64,000 nucleotides of DNA from Ga0077555 sp963741565. Its GTDB lineage: Bacteria > Pseudomonadota > Alphaproteobacteria > Rhizobiales > Hyphomicrobiaceae. This document shows, piece after piece, positions 27,111-35,993 of the stretch. The translations under genes and the position numbers were made by a program. The stretch's first letter is position 1; every line of letters begins with the position of its first letter. The notes beneath the pieces were generated by a model, which did no database searches, was not told the origin of the DNA, and worked only from the letters and a program-made list of their open reading frames with translations. Location of the stretch: NCBI GenBank assembly GCA_963741565.1, contig CAVUIK010000016.1:124001-188000 (forward strand), written 5' to 3'.

Positions 27111-28077
27111 CTATTGCGGGCGCTTCTTCGCCCAATCGGTGTATTTTTTTGCGATCTCGTGCTGCTCGCTCCAGTAGCTTCGCGAACTCGGCAGCGGGCA
27201 TCGGCTTTGACGGCGAGGCCCTGCTCGTCCATCCGCTTGATGTGATCGGGATCGGCCATTGCTTTCGTCAGTGCAGCCTCGAGCCGTTTGATGATCGGTT
27301 CGGGCGTTCCCTTCGGTGCGGCAAGGCCGCGCGTGGAGCTCGAGATGATCGTCGGGAAGCCGAGCTCGGCGGTCGTGGGTACGTCGGGCAGGAACTTCGA
27401 GCGCTGCTTGTCCGTCACCGCAAGCACGCGGACCTGGCCGGCCTTCAGCGGCTTCACCACGCTGCCGACGTTGTCGAACGACACGTCGACATTGCCGCCA
27501 AGCGTCTCCTTGAGCTGATTGGCCGCGCCTTCGAGATGCACGATGCGGAATTTGGCGCCGGTTGCTTCCTCGGTCATCAGGATGTTGAGATGGTCATCGG
27601 AGAGGATGCCGGTCGTCGCGGCCCGGATCGTGCCCGGCGCCTTCTTCGCCGCCTCGACGAGATCCTTCAGCGTCTTGTAGGGGCTCTCGGCGCGCACCCA
27701 GATCGTGCCGGGATCTTGCACGTGATTGACGATGTGCGTGAATGATTTTTCGTTGAAGATCGCCTGCCGCTCCGGATCGATGATCACCGTATTGGTGCCG
27801 GGCATGATGATGAAGCCGATGGTGTAGCCGTCGGGTTTGGAGCGCACCAGCTCCGTCCATCCGACCTGGCCGCCGGCGCCGACCTTGTTGACGATGACGA
27901 TCGGCTGTTTCAGATCCTTCTCGACGATCGAGCCGAGGACGCGGGCGGCCGACGTCGGTGGGCCCGCCGGCCGGCGCCATCACGATCAGGTTGATGGGCC
28001 GTTCGGGGTAGGTTTGGGCGAGCGGCATTCGGCAGTGCGAGGATGGTCAAGAGCAATGCAGCAACAGTGCGACGCAT
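27111..28077 (-). CDS. tripartite tricarboxylate transporter substrate-binding protein (TctC/Bug), copy 1 (several frameshifts)
   Basis: Begins MRRTVAALLLTILALP at 28077; the frame then shifts near 28028 into PLAQTYPERPINLIVMAPAG, near 27960 into a VLGSIVEKDLKQPIVIV-type segment, and twice near 27190-27215 before the tail IAKKYTDWAKKRPQ. Most of the middle is one intact frame with SDDHLNILM and DVSFDNVGS motifs matching copy 2. Corrected length is about 320 residues. The damage could be over-calls or genuine decay of a duplicate. It starts 22 bp after the tctA stop. Confidence 0.85.
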
Positions 28078-28099
28078 GACGGTCCTCCCTGGTCCATCA

Positions 28100-29615
28100 T
28101 CAAGTGCTCAGTCTCCACTGCCCTCGCGGATTTCCTTTGGCGCGAGTTGGAAGCGCAGCAACGGCCAGAATGATGGCCGATACGATCAACAGCACCGAGC
28201 GTGATCGGCCGCGTGAAGAAGATCGTGAAGTCGCCGGCCGACATCTCCAGCGATGTCCGCAGCGACTTCTCGAGCTGAGGCCCGAGGATGAGCCCGAGCA
28301 CGGCGGGCGCCAACGGGAAAATCGAGCTTTTCGGAGAATGAACCCGATGATCCCGAACAGCAGCATGATCCAGACGTCGAAGACGCTCTGGTTGATCGAG
28401 TAGGCGCCGAGAATGCAGAACAGCAGCGTGCCGACGCAGATGTACTGCTAGGGCACTTCGAGGATCTTCGCCCACAGCCCGACCAGCGGCAGGTTGAGGA
28501 TCAGCAGCAGCACGTTGCCGACGAAGAAGCTCGCGATCACGGCCCAGACCAGCTCCGGCTTCTCCTGGAACAGGAACGGCCCCGGCGTCAGGCCGTTGAC
28601 GATGAAGGCGCCCATCAGCACGGCGATCGTCGGCGACGAGGGGATGCCGAGCGTCAGCAGCGGCACCATGGAGGCGTTGGCGTAGGCGTTGTTGGCGGTC
28701 TCCGGTCCGGCGACGCCCTCGATGGCGCCCTTGCCGAATTCGCTCCGGATGTCTTCGAGATCCTCTTTTCGAGAATGTAGGACATGAACGTCGGGATGAT
28801 CGCGCCGACGCCTGGAATGAGGCCCAGGAAGAAGCCGATGCCGGTGCCGCGCGACGATGGCGCCGAGCGAGCGCTTCCATTCCTCGCGGTTCGGCAGCAG
28901 CGCGCGAGAGGTTGGTCTTGATGACCTCGCGTAGCCGGCTTCTCGGCGGTCGTCAGAATTTCGGCGACGCCGAACAGGCCCATGACCACCGGAATGAAGC
29001 CGATGCCGTCATAGAGATCGGGAACGCCGAACGTGAAGCGCGGCGCGCCGCGCACGGGATCGATGCCGATCATCGCCAGCAGCAGCCCGACCACCGTCAT
29101 CAGGATGCCCGCGATCAGCGAGCGTCCGGCGAGGCCCGTCACCAGACAGAGTCCGACCAGCATCAGCGCAAAGAACTCCGGCGGCCCGAAACTCAAGGCC
29201 AGCTTCGAGAGCGGCGTCGCGACGACGACGAGCGCGACGGTCGGCGAAGATGCCGCCGATGAACGAGCCGATCGCGGCAATGCCGAGCGCGGTTCCGCCG
29301 CGGCCCTGCTTGGCCATCTGGTAGCCGTCGATACAGGTGATGACCGAGGCGGCCTCGCCCGGCACGTTGAGCAGCACCGAGGTGATCGTGCCGCCGTACA
29401 TGGCGCCATAATAGATGGCGCAGAGCATGATGATGGCGCCGGTCGGATCGAGCTTGAAGGTGAGCGGAATGAGGATCGCGGTGCCGGCTGCCGGTCCGAC
29501 GCCCGGCAACACGCCGATCAGCGTGCCGAGCACGCAGCCGATGAGCGCGAACATCAGATTGCCCGGCTGCAACGCCGCGGCAAAGCCGGCCAGCAGGAAA
29601 TTGCAACGTTTCCAT
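28100..29615 (-). pseudogene. tctA: tripartite tricarboxylate transporter permease TctA (frameshifts plus amber codon)
   Basis: Large 12-helix permease, about 505 residues if repaired. The start METLQ at 29615 needs a +1 correction to reach FLLAGFAAALQPGNLMFALI; family blocks LIGVLPGVGPAAGTAILIPL, YYGAMYGGTITSVLLN, GLIPGVGAIIPTFMSYILEK and GIPSSPTIAVLMGAFIVNG are recognisable in different frames, and the end is near TRPIT...LLIVSAIILAVAAL. About six shifts are needed. In addition an in-frame TAG at 28448-28450 interrupts ILEVP/QYICVGTLLFC, where a tyrosine codon would fit. Unlike the frameshifts this is a substitution, so the gene may be inactive. Confidence 0.75.
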
Positions 29616-29622
29616 GGAGGTG

Positions 29623-30105
29623 TCAGATCCCGAATTGGCCGATAGGCAGCGGCACTTTCAGCCAGTAATAGAAGACGTGAAACACGCCGAAACTCGCGGC
29701 CAACACGAATACGGCGATGATCGCCGGGGATCGAATGCCGAGCGCGAGCAGCAGCAGGAATGTGAAGGCCAGCGCGGTCAAACGGAACCCCAGCGGATCG
29801 AGCGCCAGCGCTGCCAGGGCGAGCAGACCCAGCACCGCCAGGATCCGCATCAACGCCGCCCGGTCCGGCATCAGCGGCTCGCCGGTGTCGGCTGGCTGGC
29901 GGCGGACTTCGACCAGCAGTAAGGCGCCGAGCGCAAGCCCCAGGATGCTCAACCACATAGGAAAGAAGCCGGGGCCGGGACCGAGTGTGTCCTTCAGCGG
30001 GAGCGGTCGCGATTTGAGCGGGTGAATGCCGAAAAGGGTCAAGTAAAGAGCAAACCCGAACACGACGAGCATGCATAGGGTTGCAATCGTCCACCCGCGT
30101 TTCAA
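29623..30105 (-). CDS. tctB: tripartite tricarboxylate transporter small membrane subunit TctB
   Basis: 160-residue TctB protein with four transmembrane helices (near residues 8-26, 50-67, 86-104 and 115-150) and the family feature GPGFFPMWLSILGLALG. It partners TctA in the membrane. The frame is intact. It is the first gene of the minus-strand B-A-C-C operon; the usual order elsewhere is C-B-A. tctA starts 7 bp downstream. Confidence 0.88.
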   Translation of the reverse strand: MKRGWTIATLCMLVVFGFALYLTLFGIHPLKSRPLPLKDTLGPGPGFFPMWLSILGLALGALLLVEVRRQPADTGEPLMPDRAALMRILAVLGLLALAALALDPLGFRLTALAFTFLLLLALGIRSPAIIAVFVLAASFGVFHVFYYWLKVPLPIGQFGI

Positions 30106-30483
30106 GCGTCGTCTCCCGTTTCCCCGGTGTCCCCGTCGGCGACGCTAGCATGCGCGGAAGCACGTGGACAGCGCTAGAGCTGTTAATTGATGGTTGTTCA
30201 CAGCTCGTTACATCCCGATGATCCCCGCCCGTCCGGGGCTTCGAAAACGATAATAATCGTTGTTCAATATGCGGTCTCGGCATCGCTTTCCGGTCGCATG
30301 GAAACACGGTCGTTTGGCATACGGAACGGCGGGAGCTGGTTGCGGAACAAGATGTTTGAGTTCCACACTCCGAAGAAGACGTGTGCGTTCTTCGATCACC
30401 AGCGCATGGAGACGTCGGAGGGAAAATCCGTCGCCGGCAAGCTGACGTAGGGGCGTCCAGCAGGCATTCCGCGCCATAAGGGC
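30106..30483. other. divergent intergenic region between tctB and rpsB
   Basis: About 380 bp, less GC-rich than its surroundings in the middle. It contains the palindrome AACGAT-AATA-ATCGTT (30246-30261), a plausible operator position for the tct operon. Open frames on both strands (30187-30450 plus; 30208-30477 minus) give compositions unlike real proteins and no family, so I assign no gene. Confidence 0.5.
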
Positions 30484-30512
30484 TTGTCAAGTCTGGGGTT
30501 GGCGGCTACACA
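30484..30512 (+). promoter_or_regulatory. candidate rpsB promoter
   Basis: TTGTCA (30484-30489), an exact 17-bp spacer and TACACA (30507-30512). The -35 differs from consensus at one position; the -10 is weak, as is common in GC-rich alphaproteobacteria. It would give a leader of about 140 nt. Confidence 0.4.
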
Positions 30513-30556
30513 CCGGCCCATCACACACGCGGACCCATGGCGCCTGCCGGATTAAA

Positions 30557-30601
30557 AGCCCCGGCGCGCGCTCCGGTGGGCTCCTGGCCGAATTCGTTCG
30601 G
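30557..30601 (+). promoter_or_regulatory. structured 5' leader of rpsB
   Basis: Two adjacent hairpins: AGCCCCGG (30557-30564) with CCGGTGGGCT (30573-30582, one bulge), and CCGAA-TTCG-TTCGG (30588-30601) closed by a UUCG tetraloop in RNA. They lie 60-105 bp before rpsB. Ribosomal protein S2 represses its own leader in several bacteria, so this may be the target; that is inference. Confidence 0.35.
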
Positions 30602-30661
30602 CTTAAGGGGCCTGTTCTCAAGGTCCGCGGAGGTTCAACCGGAAAACAAGGACTAAACTCT

Positions 30662-31662
30662 ATGGCGCTTCCCGCCTTCAATATGCGTCAGCTGCTCGAG
30701 GCTGGTGTTCACTTCGGCCATCAGAGCCATCGCTGGAACCCGAAGATGTCGCCTTTCATCTTCGGCGCCCGCAACAACATTCATATCGTCGATCTCGCGC
30801 AGACCGTGCCGCTGCTCCATCAGGCCCTGCTGCAGGTGTCTGAGGTTGTGGCCAAGGGCGGCCGCGTGCTGTTCGTCGGCACCAAGCGTCAGGCCTCCGA
30901 GGCGATCGCCGAAGCTGCCAAGCGCTCAGCCCAGTATTACATCAATCATCGCTGGCTCGGCGGCACGCTGACCAACTGGAAGACGATCTCGCAGTCGATC
31001 CGCCGCCTGCGCCAGCTCGACGAGATCCTCGCCGGCGACCAGCAGGGCCGCACCAAGAAGGAGCTGCTCAACATCCAGCGCGAGCGCGACAAGCTCAATC
31101 AGGCGCTCGGCGGCATCAAGGATATGGGCGGCCTGCCGGACCTCCTGTTCGTGATCGACACGAACAAGGAGGATATCGCGATCAAAGAGGCGCAGAAGCT
31201 CGAAAATCCCGATCGTCGCGGTCGTCGACACCAACTGCGATCCGGACGGCATCGACTACCCCGTACCCGGCAATGACGACGCCGGCCGCGCCATCACGCT
31301 CTATTGCGATCTCATCGCGCGCGCCGCCCTCGACGGCATCGAGCGTGGCCAGACCTCGTCCGGCGTCGACGTTGGAGCCTCCGAGGCCCCGCCCGTCGAG
31401 GAGATCCCGGCCGCCCTCGTGCCCTTCAAAGGCATCGATGCGCCGCGCGGCGAAGCCGACGACCTCAAGCGCATCACCGGCATCAGCCCGAAGCTGGAGC
31501 AGCGCCTCAACGATCTCGGCGTCTACCACTTCTGGCAACTCGCCGATCTTGACGCTGGCCGCGTGGCCGCGCTCGACAAGGAGCTGGGCACCCGGGGCAA
31601 GCATCGCCCGCGACGACTGGATGGCGCAGGCCAAGAAGTTCGTCGACGCGGCCGTCGCTTAA
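30662..31662 (+). CDS. rpsB: 30S ribosomal protein S2 (two frameshifts)
   Basis: About 333 residues once +1 shifts near 31207 and 31598 are removed. The S2 core is clear: MRQLLEAGVHFGHQSHRWNP, FVGTKRQASEAI, NHRWLGGTLTNWKT and, after the first shift, IVAVVDTNCDPDGIDYPVPG. A C-terminal extension of about 80 residues contains DDLKRITGISPKLEQRLNDL, a helix-hairpin-helix-like segment found in Rhizobiales S2 proteins; the true end is DDWMAQAKKFVDAAVA at 31662. Each extra base doubles an A, suggesting over-calls in an essential gene. Confidence 0.95.
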
Positions 31663-31763
31663 CGTCTGGAGACCGCAGGCGTATCGGCCAGCGACGTCTC
31701 CAACTTTGCGTTCACCCAGCGGGTGCAGCCGGTCTGCGCCCGCCAACATATGGGGCATTGCCC

Positions 31764-32705
31764 ATGACAACGATCACGGCTGCGCAGGTGAAAGAGCTTC
31801 GCGAAAAGACGGGCGCGGGCATGATGGACTGCAAGTCCGCGCTGACCGAAACCAAGGGCGATCTCGAACAGGCCGTCGATTGGCTGCGCAAGAAGGGCTT
31901 GTCCAAGGCCGCGAAGAAAGCCGACCGGATTGCCGCCGACGGGCTCATCGGCGTCGTTGTCCAGGGCCAGACCGGCGCCCTGGTCGAGGTCAATTCCGAG
32001 ACCGATTTCGTTGCCCGCAATGACAAGTTCCAGGATCTCGTGCGCCAGATCACGACGCTCGGCCTGAAGGCCGGCGGCGACCTGAAGACGCTGGTTGCGA
32101 TGCCGTTTCCCGGCAAGTCCCAGTCCGTCGACGAGCATCTCAAAGAGATGATCGCGACGATCGGCGAGAACATGTCGATCCGGCGCACCGCCGCGCTCAC
32201 CGTGACAGAAGGGGCGGTTGCCAGCTATACGCATAACAAAGTCGTCGACGGCCTCGGCAAGATCGGCGTGCTTGTTGCGCTCGAATCGAAAGCCAAGGCC
32301 GACAAGCTCGCCGAGATCGGCCGGCAGGTCGCGCTGCACATTGCAGCCGCCAACCCGCAGTCGGTCAGTGCGGACCAGCTCGATCAGGCGCTCATCGAGC
32401 GCGAGCGGCAGGTTTATCTCGAGCAGGCCAAAGCGACCGGAAAGGCTGCCGAGTTCATCGACAAGATGGTTGAGGGGCGTCTGCGCAAGGAGTTCTTCGG
32501 CCAGGTCGTGCTGCTGCAGCAGGTGTTCATGGGACCTGGCGGCGACGGCAAGATGACGGTCGAGCAGTACCTGAAGACCGAGGAGAAGGCGGCGGGCGCT
32601 CCGGTCAAAGTGACCCAGTTCATGCGCTATCAGCTGGGCGAGGGGATCGACAAGAAGGGCGATGACTTCGCCGACGAGGTCGCCAAGTTGACGAAGGGCA
32701 GCTGA
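31764..32705 (+). CDS. tsf: elongation factor Ts
   Basis: 313-residue guanine-nucleotide exchange factor for EF-Tu. The signature LREKTGAGMMDCKSALTE and the TDFVARND motif of the core domain, which contact EF-Tu, are present. The start ATG 31764 lies about 100 bp after rpsB; the frame runs open into rpsB only because of the frameshift there. A small GCACCT-CGA-AGGTGC hairpin (32716-32730) lies just beyond the stop, before pyrH. Confidence 0.97.
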   Translation: MTTITAAQVKELREKTGAGMMDCKSALTETKGDLEQAVDWLRKKGLSKAAKKADRIAADGLIGVVVQGQTGALVEVNSETDFVARNDKFQDLVRQITTLGLKAGGDLKTLVAMPFPGKSQSVDEHLKEMIATIGENMSIRRTAALTVTEGAVASYTHNKVVDGLGKIGVLVALESKAKADKLAEIGRQVALHIAAANPQSVSADQLDQALIERERQVYLEQAKATGKAAEFIDKMVEGRLRKEFFGQVVLLQQVFMGPGGDGKMTVEQYLKTEEKAAGAPVKVTQFMRYQLGEGIDKKGDDFADEVAKLTKGS

Positions 32706-32743
32706 TCCAACGGCGGCACCTCGAAGGTGCACAGGAGAGATCG

Positions 32744-33508
32744 ATGAGCAGCGCCGGCGGGACGCTTCGCTACAAGCGGGTTCTTCTCAAGCTCTCGGGC
32801 GAGGCCCTGATGGGCAAGAGCGCCTATGGCATCGATATGGCGGTCTGCAACCGGCTGGCGCGGGACATCAAGGAAGCCGTGGCGGCTGGCGTGCAGATGG
32901 CGGTGGTGGTCGGCGGCGGCAACATCTTTCGCGGGCTCGCCGGCGCCGCCAAGGGCATGGATCGCGCCACGGCCGACTACATGGGCATGCTGGCGACCGT
33001 CATGAACGCGCTGGCCTTCCAGAACGCGCTTGAACAGCAGCAGGTGCCGGCGCGGGTGGTCTCGGCCATCCCGATGCCGACGGTCTGCGAGGCTTACGTG
33101 CGGCCCAAGGCGCTGCATCATCTGGGGCTCGGCCGCGTCGTCATTTTTGCCGCCGGAACCGGCAATCCGTTTTTCACGACCGACACCACGGCCGTGCTCA
33201 GGGGCGCTGAGATGGGATGCGAGGCCGTGGCCAAGGCGACCCAGGTCGATGGCGTCTATTCGGCCGATCCGAAGAAGGACCCGGCGGCCATCCGGTACGA
33301 TCAATTGACCTACGACGATGTTCTGCAGCGCAACCTTCAAGTCATGGATATGGCTGCAATCGCGCTTGCTCGCGACAACGAACTTCCAGTAATTGTCTTT
33401 TCCATCGAGGAAAGTGGCAATATCCTGAAAATGCTACGTGGCGAGGCGCGGGCGACACTCGTGACTGCCGGCGCCAAGTCGGGCGCGAGCCCTGGCTCGC
33501 CTGTTTGA
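32744..33508 (+). CDS. pyrH: UMP kinase
   Basis: 254-residue bacterial uridylate kinase, phosphorylating UMP to UDP in pyrimidine nucleotide synthesis. Amino-acid-kinase motifs KLSGEALMG, VVVGGGNIFRG and the TTDTTAVLRGAEM region are visible. The C-terminus carries about 18 extra residues after the usual end, rich in A, G and S. An AGGAGAG ribosome binding site precedes ATG 32744. The gene is part of the conserved rpsB-tsf-pyrH-frr run. Confidence 0.97.
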   Translation: MSSAGGTLRYKRVLLKLSGEALMGKSAYGIDMAVCNRLARDIKEAVAAGVQMAVVVGGGNIFRGLAGAAKGMDRATADYMGMLATVMNALAFQNALEQQQVPARVVSAIPMPTVCEAYVRPKALHHLGLGRVVIFAAGTGNPFFTTDTTAVLRGAEMGCEAVAKATQVDGVYSADPKKDPAAIRYDQLTYDDVLQRNLQVMDMAAIALARDNELPVIVFSIEESGNILKMLRGEARATLVTAGAKSGASPGSPV

Positions 33509-33559
33509 GCATTTCGGTCAGTGCGCCTAGCGTCTGACAAACGATCGATGGAGACAGCG

Positions 33560-34123
33560 ATGGCAGCCGCTACATTTGACATCAATGATACCGAGCGGCG
33601 CATGCGGGGCGCGTTCGACGCTCTCAAGCGGGAGTTTTCGGGCCTCAGAACCGGGCGGGCGACGACCACGCTGCTCGACCCTGTGCACGTCATGGTCTAC
33701 GGCAGCCGCATGCCGCTCAATCAGGTGGCGACGGTGTCGGTTTCGGACGCCCGGACGCTCTCGGTGCAGGTCTGGGACAAGAGCCAGGTCCAGGCCGTCG
33801 ACAAGGGCATCCGCGAGGCCAATCTCGGGCTGAACCCGATGGTTGACGGCACCCTGATCCGCCTGCCGATCCCAGCGCTCAATGCCGAACGGCGCCAGGA
33901 ACTCGTCAAGATCGCCCACAAGTACACGGAGAATGCGCGCGTCGCGGTGCGCGGCGTGCGGCGTGACAGCATGGATCTGCTGAAGAAGCTCGAGAAGGAC
34001 AGCAAGGTCACCGAGGACGAGCAGCGCAAGCACTCGACCAAGGTGCAGGAGTTGACTGACAAGATCATCAAGGACGTCGACCAGTTGCTCCAGGCCAAGG
34101 AAACGGAGATCAAGCAAGTCTGA
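33560..34123 (+). CDS. frr: ribosome recycling factor
   Basis: 187-residue factor that, with EF-G, splits post-termination ribosomes. The three-helix-bundle segments (RRMRGAFDALKREFSGLRTG at the start, then LIRLPIPALNAERRQEL, and RRDSMDLLKK) match the family. The start is ATG 33560 (MAAATFDIND), preceded by GGAGACAGCG; an ATG 12 bp upstream is also in frame but would put the Shine-Dalgarno inside the gene. Confidence 0.96.
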   Translation: MAAATFDINDTERRMRGAFDALKREFSGLRTGRATTTLLDPVHVMVYGSRMPLNQVATVSVSDARTLSVQVWDKSQVQAVDKGIREANLGLNPMVDGTLIRLPIPALNAERRQELVKIAHKYTENARVAVRGVRRDSMDLLKKLEKDSKVTEDEQRKHSTKVQELTDKIIKDVDQLLQAKETEIKQV

Positions 34124-34181
34124 CCGAGGACGTGCCGCTGGCACGTCTTGCTGCGCCAATCTCCGAGGCCACCGAGCTGCC

Positions 34182-34943
34182 GTGACCGAGCAAACCGAAC
34201 CGTCGGTGTCCAACGCCGAGCAACGTCCGATGCCGCAGCACATCGCCATCATCATGGATGGCAATGGTCGCTGGGCCAAAGGCCTGGGTTTGCCCCGTGC
34301 GGAAGGACATCGCAAAGGCGTCGAGGCCGTGCGGCGTACGGTGAAGGCGGCCATTCAGCTGTCGATCCCCTACCTGACGATCTTCAGCTTCTCGTCGGAA
34401 AACTGGTCGCGCCCGCTGGCCGAGATCGACGATCTGATGGGCCTGATGAAGCGCTTCATCCGCCGCGATCTCGCCGAGCTGCACCAGAACGGCGTGCGCA
34501 TCCGCGTCATCGGGGGCACGGAGCGCGTCGATTCCGAGTTGCTGTCGCTGATCGAGGAGGCCAAGTCGCTGACGGCGGCCAACACCAAACTCGACCTGAT
34601 CATCGCATTCAATTATGGCGCCCGCGCCGAAATCACCAAGGCCGCACAACGCATCGCCGAGCGTGTGGCCCGCGGCGAGATCAAGCCCAGCGATATCGCC
34701 ATCAGCGATTTTGAGGCCGCGCTCGACACCGCCGGCATCCCCGATCCCGACCTGTTGATCCGCACCAGCGGTGAGTTGCGCCTGTCGAACTTCCTGCTTT
34801 GGCAATGCGCCTATACCGAGTTCGTTTTCCTTGAAGCACACTGGCCCGATTTCGGACAGGAGCTGTTGGAACGCGCCATTGCCGAGTACCGCTCCCGCGA
34901 CCGCCGCTTCGGTGGACTGGCCAGCCGGTCCAGCGGCCTCTAA
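34182..34943 (+). CDS. uppS: undecaprenyl diphosphate synthase
   Basis: 253-residue cis-prenyltransferase making the C55 lipid carrier for peptidoglycan and other cell-surface polymers. The active-site motif IIMDGNGRWAKGLGLPRAEGH includes the catalytic aspartate; later motifs FSSENWSRP and PDLLIRTSGELRLSNFLLWQ bind substrate. It starts with GTG 34182. cdsA begins 24 bp downstream. Confidence 0.96.
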   Translation: MTEQTEPSVSNAEQRPMPQHIAIIMDGNGRWAKGLGLPRAEGHRKGVEAVRRTVKAAIQLSIPYLTIFSFSSENWSRPLAEIDDLMGLMKRFIRRDLAELHQNGVRIRVIGGTERVDSELLSLIEEAKSLTAANTKLDLIIAFNYGARAEITKAAQRIAERVARGEIKPSDIAISDFEAALDTAGIPDPDLLIRTSGELRLSNFLLWQCAYTEFVFLEAHWPDFGQELLERAIAEYRSRDRRFGGLASRSSGL

Positions 34944-34967
34944 GCGGTCACCGAGAAAGAAACCGAC

Positions 34968-35811
34968 GTGTCATCGCCTCAACAGCCGGCAACGGGTGGA
35001 TTGCCCAAGGATTTTTGGCCGCGCTTGGCCTCCGGCCTGGTGCTGGGGGGGGCGTCTCTCGGCCTGACATGGTGGGGCCGCTGGCCCTTTGCGCTCCTGG
35101 TATTGGCCGTTGGCGCGATTGTGGTTTGGGAGTGGGGCCGGATCGTCCGCAGCTCCGATGGGGACGTCACGCTGGTCGTGCAGGTGGCAGCGCTGGTGAC
35201 GGCCGTCGTCTTCACGGATATGGGACTACCGGCACTGGCACTGATCGCCGTGCTGGCCGGCGCCGCGGTGTCAGGCCTTCTCGGATTCGAGCGCAAGGGC
35301 CGTCTCGATGCGCTTGGAGCCCTTTATGCCGGGCTGCCGTCGATTGCCTTGATCTGGCTACGAGGGGCCGAGCATGGGCTGGTCGCGATCGTCTTTCTGC
35401 TGCTCGTCGTCTGGGGCGCCGACACCGGTGCCTATGTGGCGGGGCGAACCATTGGCGGGCCGAAATTGATGCCGGCCGTCTCACCGAACAAGACCTGGGC
35501 GGGACTTGCTCGGCGCGCTGGCGGCAGGTGCCGTTGTCGGGGCCGCCATTGCCGCGTGGATGCCGCAGACCAATGTCGCGCGCCTGGTGGTGACGGGCAT
35601 CGTCCTCGCCTTCACGGCGCAGATGGGCGATCTCGCCGAGTCCTTTCTGAAGCGCGGACACGGCGTCAAAGACGCAAGTGGGCTCATTCCGGGGCACGGC
35701 GGCTTCATGGATCGGGTCGACGGCTTGATTTTCGCCGCCGTCGCCGCGGCGATTTATGCGGCTATGGTGAACGTCCGGTCGCCCGGGGCCGCGCTTTTGG
35801 CCATCAATTGA
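34968..35811 (+). CDS. cdsA: phosphatidate cytidylyltransferase (one frameshift)
   Basis: About 281 residues after removing a +1 shift near 35504 (extra T). It makes CDP-diacylglycerol for phospholipid synthesis. Eight or so transmembrane helices are evident, along with VWGADTGAYVAGRTIGGPKL and the C-terminal signature FLKRGHGVKDASGLIPGHGG followed by FMDRVDG. The downstream gene in most relatives is dxr, which is missing here; a 182-bp intergenic stretch leads to rseP. Confidence 0.93.
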
Positions 35812-35993
35812 TCGCATGGGGCAGACTCATCTTGAATTTGCCGCCCTTCTCGCGCACCTGTAGGTCAACTGGTATGACAGTTGCGAGCACTACGAGTGAC
35901 ACAGCGACCGGACGGCGCCTCGGACAGGCGACACCGGCTGTCGCTTACGGTTGAGCCGGCTCCGCCAGAGTTAACGAACGAGGATTGCAAGCG

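Noticed and set aside
25919..27745. 608-codon plus-strand frame opposite the tctC genes
   Set aside because: Antisense to two recognisable Bug receptors; the product has no homology pattern and is rich in D, R and H.
30187..30477. Overlapping 87- and 89-codon frames on opposite strands upstream of rpsB
   Set aside because: Neither has a family, ribosome binding site or coding-like composition; they are shadows of each other.
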